A stretch of 8,628 nt of DNA. Source: Acetofilamentum sp. (lineage in GTDB: Bacteria > Bacteroidota > Bacteroidia > Bacteroidales > JAADGE01). Where the stretch lies: assembly GCA_020720705.1 (NCBI GenBank), contig DYOJ01000091.1:1-8628 (forward strand), in the 5' to 3' direction. Both the position numbers and the translations under genes were made by a program. The notes under the pieces were generated by a model, which worked only from the letters and a program-made list of their open reading frames with translations, did not search any database and was not told where the DNA came from. Shown piece by piece: positions 1 through 7,605 of this stretch (its first letter is position 1; each line of letters starts with the position of its first letter).

Positions 1-30
1 TGAATTTCGATTGAATTTCAACTGAATTTC
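1..30. repeat. Three short direct repeats with 11-bp spacing
   Basis: The octamer TGAATTTC occurs at 1-8, 12-19 and 23-30, exactly 11 bp apart, with variable 3-bp spacers (GAT, AAC). A related GAATTTCAAC at 68-77 matches 13-22 and is offset by 55 bp, five times the same period. The array touches the window edge, so it may continue upstream. All three + strand frames contain stops within the first 33 bases, so it is not coding on that strand. It could be a protein-binding array with near-helical spacing, or the tail of a degenerate tandem repeat; the sequence alone does not decide. Confidence 0.5.
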
Positions 31-284
31 TAAAAACATTCGGAACGAAATTTTGCTATATCGTAAAGAATTTCAACAAGTTATGAGTTTTCTTACAAAC
101 ACTATTTAAAATCAGGTGAGTAAAAATTTTGAAACTTTGCTTGATAAAATTATTTTTTTAACAAATCCCTGACTCCAATATAATTTGTAACCTCCAAATA
201 TTTCCTTAAATTTTTCTAAAAAATATCCGAGTTTGAGTTTTATATCGTATTTTCGCGGTTTTACGGATAATATCAGAATATTAT
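31..284. other. AT-rich non-coding region upstream of the GT117 gene
   Basis: No open frame of useful length, RNA gene or strong terminator is visible here. It presumably carries the promoter and leader of the gene starting at 285. The best promoter-like pieces are TTTG at 232-235 and TATTTTCG at 248-255, one mismatch from the Bacteroidota -7 box. Only 12 bp separate them, much shorter than the usual gap of about 20 bp, so no promoter is called. The bases just before the ATG at 285 are AT-rich with no Shine-Dalgarno sequence, as is common in Bacteroidota. Confidence 0.5.
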
Positions 285-3200
285 ATGAAAAAATTTCGAT
301 TGATTAACAACATTTCCGGTTGGACAGTTTTTGCCGTTGCCATGCTTACCTATTTGCTTACCGTAGAACCTACGGCAAGTTTTTGGGATTGCGGCGAATT
401 TATCACGACCTCGTATAAATTGGAAGTCGGACATCCGCCCGGGGCACCGTTTTTTATGTTGCTTGGACGATTTTTCTCGCTATTTGCCTTCGGTGATGTA
501 ACAAAAGTTGCGTTAATGGTCAATATTCTTTCCGTTACGGCGAGTGCTTTTACAATTCTGTTTTTGTTTTGGACCATAACACACATTGCTCGCAGAATAT
601 TCGTTCGTAATGGTGAAGTATCAATCAATCAATTAGTTACCATAATCGGTTCGGGTATTGTCGGAGCATTGGTTTATACATTTTCCGATTCGTTCTGGTT
701 TTCGGCGGTTGAAGGCGAAGTATATGCAACCTCCTCGTTTTTTACGGCGATAGTTTTCTGGGCTATCTTAAAATGGGAAGATGAAGCAGACCAAGCCTAT
801 TCAAATCGTTGGCTGATTTTGATAGCTTATTTGATGGGTTTATCAATCGGGGTGCATTTGCTCAATTTATTGGCAATACCGGCAATTGTATTTGTGTTTT
901 ATTTCAAAAAATATGAAACATCCGCAAAAGGCATCGTTTGGGCTTCGGTGTTGTCCGTAGCTTTACTCGGATTTGTCATGTACGGTATCATTCAAGGGGT
1001 TGTATTATTCGGCTCAAAATTTGAATTATTCTTTACAAATTCTTTGGGGCTGCCATATTTTGTCGGATTCTTTATTTTCTTGCTTATTGCCGGCGGATTG
1101 TTGGCGTTCGGTATTTTTTATACCTTAAAAAAACAAATGCCGATATTGAACACTATTTTCGGCGGTATGTTGGTCATACTTATCGGTTATTCATCTTTTG
1201 CACTTATCCCGATACGTTCCATCGCCGATACACCGATGAATCAGAACCGACCCGATGATGTGTTCTCACTGTTAGCCTATCTCAACAGAGAGCAATACGG
1301 CGACAGACCCCTTATGACAGGTCAATATTTTAACGCTCCCATCGAAAGTTACGACGAAGGTGCACCGGAATACACCCAACGTAATGACAGATACGAAGTT
1401 GCAGACTATAAAATTGACCGTAAATTTGATGAAGCATACACAACCTTTTTCCCGCGTATGTACAGCGACCAAGAAGGTCCCGACCACGTGGAAGGCTACA
1501 TGGCTTGGACAGGCACATCGGAAGATGATTTCTATTATCCGAAAAAAGACGAATCCGGAAAAGCTATGAAAGACCGCTACGGAAATACTATCTACGACCG
1601 CGGACCGTTCTTTGCAGACGGAGAAACTCAACCCAAACGTCCGCCGACTTTTGGAGAAAATCTGCGATTTTTCTTTTCGTATCAGGTCAACTATATGTAT
1701 GTCCGATACTTTATGTGGAATTTTGTGGGACGGCAAAATGATATTCAAGGCAACGGCGGTATTCGAGACGGCAATTGGATAAGCGGCATCAAATTTATAG
1801 ATGAAATACGACTTGGCGACCAAGATAAACTGCCTACAGAACTCAAAGAAAACAAAGGGCGAAATACCTATTTCTTTCTACCGCTGTTACTCGGTATTTT
1901 GGGGATGATATTTATGCTCACGCGCGATAAGCTTGCCCTAAATTATTTCTGGATAGTGATGTTGTTTTTCTTTTTCACAGGTTTAGCGATTGTGTTCTAC
2001 TTAAATCAACCGCCGTTTCAACCTCGCGAACGCGATTATGCCTACGCCGGGTCGTTTTATGTATTTGCAATATATGTGGGGTTTGGGGTTGCCGGGCTTG
2101 CCGAGTTACTAAAAAAACTGCCGAAAAATTCCGGCGCAATTGCTGCAACTATCATCGGGCTGACGGCTCCGGTGATTATGGCTTCGCAAAATTGGGACGA
2201 CCACGACCGTTCAAACCGCTACACGGCAAGCGATTATGCGAAAAATTATTTAAACTCGTGCGCTCCTAATGCCGTTATTTTTACAAACGGCGATAATGAT
2301 ACTTTCCCGCTTTGGTATATTCAAGAAGTAGAAGGCTACCGAACAGACGTTCGCGTTATCAATTTGAGTTATTTTAATACCGATTGGTATATTAACCAAA
2401 TGCGTATCCGCGCTTACGAATCAGCGCCGATTGATTTTATTTTGAAACCCGAACAGTATGATGTCGGGAAGCGCGACATCATTTACCGATACGAAAATCC
2501 GAATATCTATCTGAAAGAGCGATTCGAAGCCTCAGGCGGTACACTTAAGGCGGATTACGACAGTTTGTATTCTGCTTACATTAAGTTCTTGAACAGCAGT
2601 AACTTCCCGGAGAAATATCCGAAAGAAACTGAAACTCTTGCGCAAGGAACCTCAAAAATCGGACCCGCAGATATGTACGGATTGTCCGTAAAGTTAGCGG
2701 ATGTAAAATTTGTCGAGAAAGAGGGTTTGAATTATAACAGCGATGTTGCAAAAAAATTCTCTACAAGTTTTGAAACGCTTGTTCGCAATATTTCCGATTT
2801 ACCTCTATCCCTAAATACCCTGATGGCGCATATCGCCTCGGAAGACGAGGACAATAAAGTTCCGCTACAAGACGGTACAACGGTTAACTACATGCCTACA
2901 ACCAAGTTGATGATACCCGTAAACAAAGCGGACGTTATCAAAAACAACGTTGTAAGCAAAGCAGATGAATCGAAAATTGTAAGCAGAATTACTTGGAATT
3001 TGTCGGTCAGCAATATCCGCAAAAACCATTTGATGGTTCTGGACTTGATTGCTTCAAACGGTTGGAAACGCCCGGTTTATTTTGCAACCACTGTTCCGAA
3101 CAGCAACTTTTTGAACCTCGAACCTTATTTCCAACTCGAAGGTTTAGCATATCGTTTGGTTCCGATTAAAAGCTCAGCTTCGGCTTATGGCGAAGACGGA

Positions 3201-3848
3201 CGTGTAAATTCTGACATCCTGTACGACAATGTGATGAACAAATTTGTATGGGGCGGAATTGATAAAAATCCGGAAAAAATCTACATGGATGAAAACAATC
3301 GCAGATTCCTGATGAATTTCAAAAGTGTATTCAAACGCTTGGCTCAACAACTTGCCGATGAAAAGCAAAATGAAAAAGCCGAACAAGTTCTGGATAAAGC
3401 TATGTTGTTGTTTAATAATGATTTAGCAACATGGGGGTATTATGATTTACAACTTGGCGAAATCTATTATGCAATCGAAAAACCGGAGAAAGGGAACGCC
3501 GTAATCCAAATAACCTACGACAATTTGCACGAAGAATTGGTTTATTATTTTTCTTTAAATGATAGACAACTTACCGGTTTGGGACAAGATGTAGGCAGAA
3601 ATATTGCCCTGATTCAAGAGGTTGTAAACACATTAGACAGAGGCAAACAAACGGAATTGAAACAAAAAATACTCACAGAACTCATGGAGCAAGTGCGCAT
3701 GCAAAAGATTATTCAAGATGCAGAATCATTAACATCCAACGAGGAAATGTTCTACCGATGGATAGCTACGCTTCCCGAAGCACAGCGTCAGTTTGTCGGG
3801 TTGTATCTTTTCTTAATGGATGAAACCGGAATGACCGAAGCAAAATAA
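285..3848 (+). CDS. DUF2723 / GT117-family multi-pass membrane glycosyltransferase-like protein
   Basis: This is a 1187-residue inner-membrane protein of the DUF2723 family, which CAZy-style annotation places in GT117 (GT-C fold). Such enzymes use lipid-linked sugar donors; a role in protein or envelope glycosylation is inferred, not proven. A first membrane helix (about 11-27) is followed by an extracytoplasmic loop with D35-C-G-E38, the usual GT-C acidic site, and then GHPPGAP (49-55). More helices run to about 310. A hydrophilic loop (311-526) carries NQNRPDD (319-325). Four further hydrophobic segments follow (about 530-545, 554-573, 590-606, 618-633), with RERDYAYAG at 581-589 between them. 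The C-terminal soluble part contains NGDNDTFP (668-675) and ends in a helical, TPR-like stretch after about residue 1010. The length is normal for full-length members and no frame damage is seen. The start is the first ATG, directly before a plausible membrane anchor. The gene is monocistronic in appearance, with its own terminator. The exact sugar and acceptor are unknown. Confidence 0.9.
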   Translation: MKKFRLINNISGWTVFAVAMLTYLLTVEPTASFWDCGEFITTSYKLEVGHPPGAPFFMLLGRFFSLFAFGDVTKVALMVNILSVTASAFTILFLFWTITHIARRIFVRNGEVSINQLVTIIGSGIVGALVYTFSDSFWFSAVEGEVYATSSFFTAIVFWAILKWEDEADQAYSNRWLILIAYLMGLSIGVHLLNLLAIPAIVFVFYFKKYETSAKGIVWASVLSVALLGFVMYGIIQGVVLFGSKFELFFTNSLGLPYFVGFFIFLLIAGGLLAFGIFYTLKKQMPILNTIFGGMLVILIGYSSFALIPIRSIADTPMNQNRPDDVFSLLAYLNREQYGDRPLMTGQYFNAPIESYDEGAPEYTQRNDRYEVADYKIDRKFDEAYTTFFPRMYSDQEGPDHVEGYMAWTGTSEDDFYYPKKDESGKAMKDRYGNTIYDRGPFFADGETQPKRPPTFGENLRFFFSYQVNYMYVRYFMWNFVGRQNDIQGNGGIRDGNWISGIKFIDEIRLGDQDKLPTELKENKGRNTYFFLPLLLGILGMIFMLTRDKLALNYFWIVMLFFFFTGLAIVFYLNQPPFQPRERDYAYAGSFYVFAIYVGFGVAGLAELLKKLPKNSGAIAATIIGLTAPVIMASQNWDDHDRSNRYTASDYAKNYLNSCAPNAVIFTNGDNDTFPLWYIQEVEGYRTDVRVINLSYFNTDWYINQMRIRAYESAPIDFILKPEQYDVGKRDIIYRYENPNIYLKERFEASGGTLKADYDSLYSAYIKFLNSSNFPEKYPKETETLAQGTSKIGPADMYGLSVKLADVKFVEKEGLNYNSDVAKKFSTSFETLVRNISDLPLSLNTLMAHIASEDEDNKVPLQDGTTVNYMPTTKLMIPVNKADVIKNNVVSKADESKIVSRITWNLSVSNIRKNHLMVLDLIASNGWKRPVYFATTVPNSNFLNLEPYFQLEGLAYRLVPIKSSASAYGEDGRVNSDILYDNVMNKFVWGGIDKNPEKIYMDENNRRFLMNFKSVFKRLAQQLADEKQNEKAEQVLDKAMLLFNNDLATWGYYDLQLGEIYYAIEKPEKGNAVIQITYDNLHEELVYYFSLNDRQLTGLGQDVGRNIALIQEVVNTLDRGKQTELKQKILTELMEQVRMQKIIQDAESLTSNEEMFYRWIATLPEAQRQFVGLYLFLMDETGMTEAK

Positions 3849-3867
3849 AATATCCTCAATATCCGAG

Positions 3868-3897
3868 AAAGCCCGCAGATAACCCTTCGGGCTTTTT
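3868..3897 (+). terminator. Rho-independent terminator of the GT117 gene
   Basis: An 8-bp perfect stem, AAAGCCCG (3868-3875) with CGGGCTTT (3888-3895), encloses a 12-nt loop and runs into a T tract (3893-3897). It begins 19 bases after the stop codon of the GT117 gene. It should separate that gene from the methyltransferase unit downstream, which therefore needs its own promoter. Confidence 0.85.
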
Positions 3898-3973
3898 GGT
3901 AAAAACTTTTGTAACGAAAATATATTAATACTTTATGTTTGACAAATAGTCATATTAGTTAAAATATTTATAC

Positions 3974-3981
3974 TATTTTTG
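3974..3981 (+). promoter_or_regulatory. Candidate Bacteroidota -7 promoter box for the methyltransferase operon
   Basis: TATTTTTG at 3974-3981 is an exact match to the Bacteroidota -7 consensus TAnnTTTG, lying 21 bp before the ATG at 4003. This would give a leader of about 15 nt. The nearest upstream TTTG (3938-3941) is 32 bp away, longer than the usual gap of about 20 bp, so the -33 element is not convincing. A sigma70-style alternative is TTGACA (3939-3944) with TAAAAT (3960-3965), but its 15-bp spacer is also short. In AT-rich DNA such matches occur by chance, hence the moderate confidence. Confidence 0.4.
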
Positions 3982-4002
3982 TTTTTTGTTATCAATATTT
4001 CT

Positions 4003-6849
4003 ATGGAACTGCAACAAAAATTCAGAAATCATATAGGTTTTTCAGAAGAAATTAAACCGTCTTCTTACGGAAACCTGTTTGAACATAAAAAAAAGATACC
4101 CGGCGCTACTCAGCCATTTATAATTACATATTTTTTTTTTAAATCGGAAATTGAACTTTTTGAATATCATCTCTCCGAATGGAATAGAAACGAACTGAAT
4201 TTTTTTATAGCAGTCGGTGAAACAAAAACATACATTCTAAATGCAAAAGAAAAAGCAGACAACAAAGATATTTTAAAAACTAATGTTGTTATTGAAGATT
4301 TTAATTACGGCACAACAACAGCCGACTTTGAAAATATTGTCCAGTCCGAAATCCCTTTTTCAAAAGAAAATATTGATAACGCTTACTTTTTCGATTTTGT
4401 TTTACGAAAAACAAAAGAAATAAAAAACGAAATTGATACCCACCTTTTAAACAATTTAATTGCACTAAAAGAATCTTTTTCGAAATTTGATGCTGATAAC
4501 GAAAATATTAACGGTCTTATTTTGAAAAGTTTATTTATAAAATATTTTGAAGACAGAAAAATACTGCCAAATATTTCGTTTATTAATACTCTTAAAACAC
4601 AGAATCCTGAACAACTAGTAAACACCTTCAACGAAATCGCTACAATTAATGGCGATATTTTAAAACAGGATATAAAAGTAACAGAAAAGCATATTCGCGA
4701 ACTTGAAATATTTTTCACAGAAGATTATCACGTATTTAAAACAACAAAACAACAGTATCTTAAAGGCTTTTACCCCTATAAATTTGACAAAATACCGATT
4801 CAGTTAATCAGTAATATTTACGAGGAGTTTTTAGGAAAAACCGAAAAAAAAGCAAAAGGAATATTTTATACCCGAACTTTTGTAGTTGATTTTATGCTTT
4901 CACATTCAATTTATCCCAAAATTGAACAAAACAATGCGGTTACAGTTTTAGACCCTGCTTGTGGTTCGGGAGCTTTTCTTGTTCAGGTATTTAAGAAAAT
5001 ATTAGATACACAGAAAAATAAAAAACTTTCAATTGACGAGAAAGCAAGTATTCTTAAAAAACAAATTTTTGGAGTAGATATTGATGCAAGAGCATTACAA
5101 ATAACAGCATTTAGTTTATATTTAACACTATTGGACGGTATTACCGAAATAGAAATTCAGGAACAACTCGCAATCAGAAAACCGATTTTACCGCCTTTAC
5201 TCGGCTCTAACTTGTTGCAGAAAAACACAATAACCGATGACATAGAATTTAATTTTATCATTGAAAGGACGGGCGAATATGTAAATCTATCAACTTTTGA
5301 TTGTATTGTTGCAAATCCACCTTGGAAAGAGCTAAAAAAATCTGATGAAAAAGACGAATACATTAAAAAATCAAGAGAAGTAATTCGTAAATCAGATATT
5401 TATAAAACGGTTAATAAATATCAAACTTCACAGGCATTCTTATTAAAAATAGATGAATTAACTCACGAGAACACCGATATTGCGATAATTGTTAATAATT
5501 CAAATTCTTTCAATGAAGGAGCCTTGTATTTCAGAAAAGAAATTCTTGAAAAATTCAGACTTGATTATTTTTATGAATTATCTGATGTTGCTCCCATACT
5601 TTTTAAAGGAACAGAACACCCAAGTGCAGTTTTAATTTTAAAAAAACAAATTTCTGAAAACCACACAATAAAATATATAACACCAAAATTAACGGATTTC
5701 AGTAAAAAACTGCGTTTAATTTCTTATACATCAAAAGATGTAAAAGAGGTAAAACAAGACGATTTAGCAAATGAAGACATTTTATGGCGTATTTTTGTAA
5801 AAGGAGATTGGAAAGATTATCAACTGATAAAAAAATTAGAACTTAAAAAAGATGAAAATATTTCAGTTAAATGTTATTCCGGAATAAAACCTGCAGGTGC
5901 AACTCCATTAGGAGAACCTGTTATTAAAAAGAGAATAAATGCAAGCAAATTAAAACGACAAAGTATTGATAATTCGGATTTAGAAGATTTTAATATAAAT
6001 CAAAAATTTGACAGAGGCAGAGAAAATAATTATTATGAAATATTTACAGGCGAGCGGATTTTAGTAAAAAGAAATCCGTCTGATGGCGATAAATTAAAAT
6101 TAGTATGTGCTTATACGAACGAAGAAATTGTTTTTACCGACCATATAATTTGCCTGAAATTTGAAAAACAGGTGTATAATAAATTATACATGAACCTTTT
6201 AAACACCTCATTATTTGGATTTTATTTTAATCAAACCTCTGCTCAAACAAATAAAGGAAAAAAATTAAGTGCTGTTAGAAATGAAGAGTTAGAAAAATTG
6301 CCATTTATTGAAATTTCTAAAAAAATTGCAAATCAAATGAAATCTGAAAAGTCAGAAAAAGAATTAGACGAATTCGTTTTCGACCTTTACGGACTTTTGG
6401 AATTTGAAAAAGAAATTATCAGAGAATTTTATCAAATAAATGTTGAGCAGAAAAACGAAAAGGTGAAACCTGTTGATATTGAAAATTATGTTTCCAAATT
6501 CAGAGATGTTTATCAATCAATGATAAAAGAAAATTTACGACTTAACGCTTCTTTTGTTCCATCAGAAAATATCGGAACTATAGTAAAATTCAGTATTGTA
6601 GATGAAAAAGAATATAAACCCGAAGTCGTAAAAGTGGATTATAATCAAAGACAAATACTTCAATTCGTAAAAAAATATCAAATAGAACAAGAACTGTTTT
6701 CAGGTTACATAAACGAAGAAAAGGTTAAGATTTATGATGATAAAAGTTTCTATATAATTAAAAGTAATCTGTTTAAAGATTGGACAATCCGTCGGGCTAT
6801 GGAAGATGCAAAAGACGAAATTCACGAAATGCTTAAAAAGATGTTTTAG
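4003..6849 (+). CDS. Eco57I-like N6-adenine DNA methyltransferase with target-recognition domain
   Basis: This 948-residue protein is predicted to transfer a methyl group from S-adenosylmethionine to adenine in a specific DNA site. Numbering is from the ATG at 4003. Motif X (KGIFYTR, 285-291) is followed by SAM-binding motif I (DPACGSG, 317-323), acidic motif II (GVDIDA, 357-362) and catalytic motif IV (NPPW, 438-441). Residues about 620-770 resemble a TaqI/HsdS-type specificity region, with GERILVKR (683-690) and a closing L-P-F at 766-768. The last 40 residues look like the conserved tail of large Eco57I-type methylases. The N-terminal 280 residues show no D...ExK nuclease motif, so the usual type IIG cleavage domain seems absent; a separate nuclease-like gene follows after 2 nt. 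An upstream in-frame TTG at 3979 would add eight residues but lies inside the candidate -7 box, so the ATG was chosen. The gene is AT-rich relative to its flanks, suggesting transfer. It could instead be an orphan methylase or the modification part of another defence type. Confidence 0.87.
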   Translation: MELQQKFRNHIGFSEEIKPSSYGNLFEHKKKIPGATQPFIITYFFFKSEIELFEYHLSEWNRNELNFFIAVGETKTYILNAKEKADNKDILKTNVVIEDFNYGTTTADFENIVQSEIPFSKENIDNAYFFDFVLRKTKEIKNEIDTHLLNNLIALKESFSKFDADNENINGLILKSLFIKYFEDRKILPNISFINTLKTQNPEQLVNTFNEIATINGDILKQDIKVTEKHIRELEIFFTEDYHVFKTTKQQYLKGFYPYKFDKIPIQLISNIYEEFLGKTEKKAKGIFYTRTFVVDFMLSHSIYPKIEQNNAVTVLDPACGSGAFLVQVFKKILDTQKNKKLSIDEKASILKKQIFGVDIDARALQITAFSLYLTLLDGITEIEIQEQLAIRKPILPPLLGSNLLQKNTITDDIEFNFIIERTGEYVNLSTFDCIVANPPWKELKKSDEKDEYIKKSREVIRKSDIYKTVNKYQTSQAFLLKIDELTHENTDIAIIVNNSNSFNEGALYFRKEILEKFRLDYFYELSDVAPILFKGTEHPSAVLILKKQISENHTIKYITPKLTDFSKKLRLISYTSKDVKEVKQDDLANEDILWRIFVKGDWKDYQLIKKLELKKDENISVKCYSGIKPAGATPLGEPVIKKRINASKLKRQSIDNSDLEDFNINQKFDRGRENNYYEIFTGERILVKRNPSDGDKLKLVCAYTNEEIVFTDHIICLKFEKQVYNKLYMNLLNTSLFGFYFNQTSAQTNKGKKLSAVRNEELEKLPFIEISKKIANQMKSEKSEKELDEFVFDLYGLLEFEKEIIREFYQINVEQKNEKVKPVDIENYVSKFRDVYQSMIKENLRLNASFVPSENIGTIVKFSIVDEKEYKPEVVKVDYNQRQILQFVKKYQIEQELFSGYINEEKVKIYDDKSFYIIKSNLFKDWTIRRAMEDAKDEIHEMLKKMF
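4131..4140 (+). repeat. Homopolymer of ten T inside the methyltransferase gene
   Basis: Ten consecutive T bases encode part of Y43-F44-F45-F46 in the methyltransferase. Gain of one T would place a TAA stop directly after the tract. Loss of one T would shift into a frame that ends at the TGA at 4196-4198. Such tracts can change length by slipped-strand mispairing, and several restriction-modification genes in other bacteria are switched this way. Eight A bases at 4087-4094, slightly upstream, are a second, shorter tract. Whether this one varies is not shown here. Confidence 0.8.
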
Positions 6850-6851
6850 CT

Positions 6852-7481
6852 ATGGTACCATCAAAAGAATTTGTAGAATTTCTGCGTAAATATAACACTC
6901 CAAAAGATTTAATAGAAGATTTATTTTTGAGTTCAATAATTGACAGCTATTCAAGAGTTTGTTTAGTTGAAGACATTTTTAATTTTACAGAAAATATAAT
7001 AAGAAATGAGTTTCAATATGATTTAGAAAATTATAACCAAATAATTAAAGAAGCATTAAATAATAACTTTGTAACTTTTATTGCCGAAAGACAAATTATT
7101 GACAAAGAAAAGGAATTAATGCGGACAGATATTGAATTTATTATAAATCCGACAATCCGATTTGTTGTTGAATGTAAAAGGCTTGAAGGTGTAAGTAAAT
7201 CACAATATATTGATAGTGGAATATCTCGCTTTATTAAGCCTGATAAATATATTGGAACAAATGAAAAATATGCCGGAATGTGCAGTTTTGTAGTTGCCGG
7301 AGATATAAACAATATAATCAAAGGAACAAAACAACGAGTTGGAGACTATCATTGGCTTAGTACCGATGACAGAAAAATATGCAATTTTGAACCCTCATTT
7401 ACGTCTATTCACCTAAAAATTGATGGTAATGAAATTAGAATTCATCATCTTTTTTTTGTGCTGAATAAAGTTGCTGTCTAA
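6852..7481 (+). CDS. Small PD-(D/E)XK nuclease-like protein, probable restriction partner
   Basis: This is a 209-residue soluble protein. I do not recognise a named family, but it carries a PD-(D/E)XK-type active-site pattern: D93 in RTDIEF, then E107-C-K109 at the end of a hydrophobic strand (FVVECKR, 104-110). An upstream acidic residue, E79, could complete metal binding. A following helix with Q118 and the SGISRF stretch (122-127) fits the layout of this fold, as does the later hydrophobic strand CSFVVAG (144-150). The first 75 residues look helical and may form a docking or recognition part. It starts 2 nt after the methyltransferase stop, so the two are probably co-transcribed and translationally coupled. 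No signal peptide or membrane segment is present. It has the same AT-rich composition as its partner (15% G+C at 7021-7080). Likely job, by inference: cleaving unmodified DNA under guidance of the methyltransferase. An alternative is a regulatory or nicking accessory. Confidence 0.7.
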   Translation: MVPSKEFVEFLRKYNTPKDLIEDLFLSSIIDSYSRVCLVEDIFNFTENIIRNEFQYDLENYNQIIKEALNNNFVTFIAERQIIDKEKELMRTDIEFIINPTIRFVVECKRLEGVSKSQYIDSGISRFIKPDKYIGTNEKYAGMCSFVVAGDINNIIKGTKQRVGDYHWLSTDDRKICNFEPSFTSIHLKIDGNEIRIHHLFFVLNKVAV

Positions 7482-7483
7482 TA

Positions 7484-7505
7484 TGACAATACTCTGTCAG
7501 TTTTT
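7484..7505 (+). terminator. Weak intrinsic terminator after the nuclease-like gene
   Basis: TGACA (7484-7488) pairs with TGTCA (7495-7499) around a 6-nt loop and is followed, after one G, by five T bases (7501-7505). It begins 3 nt after the stop of the nuclease-like gene. The stem is only 5 bp and not GC-rich, so termination may be partial. Its place at the end of the two-gene unit supports the call. Confidence 0.45.
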
Positions 7506-7605
7506 ATGATTCAGACCTTTGATTGTATGATTAAGTTATTTTTTTTCAACTGCTTAAATGTTTTTAATGTTTCGGAATGTTTACCAATCTAATATTATTC
7601 AAATC

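Noticed and set aside
1..39. Start of a divergent minus-strand gene (ATG complement at 37-39, open to the window edge).
   Set aside because: Only 13 codons are visible, and they fall inside the TGAATTTC repeats, so coding cannot be supported.
1272..1823. A 183-codon open frame on the minus strand within the GT117 gene.
   Set aside because: It lies opposite a clearly conserved, intact coding frame (including RERDYAYAG and NGDNDTFP-bearing protein), has no recognisable domain, and looks like a codon-bias shadow.
7450..7457. Eight-T tract near the end of the nuclease-like gene as a second phase switch.
   Set aside because: A slip here would change only about the last nine residues, after all putative active-site residues, so it is unlikely to act as an on/off switch.
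7482..7605. Possible riboswitch or promoter before metF.
   Set aside because: TTTG at 7518-7521 and TATTTTTT at 7537-7544 are spaced by only 15 bp and the second has a mismatch at the key G. No SAM-type riboswitch stem pattern could be traced in the 124 bp.
3899..7605. Integrated mobile element with attachment sites.
   Set aside because: No integrase, transposase, tRNA end, inverted terminal repeats or matching direct repeats were found at the edges of the AT-rich unit.
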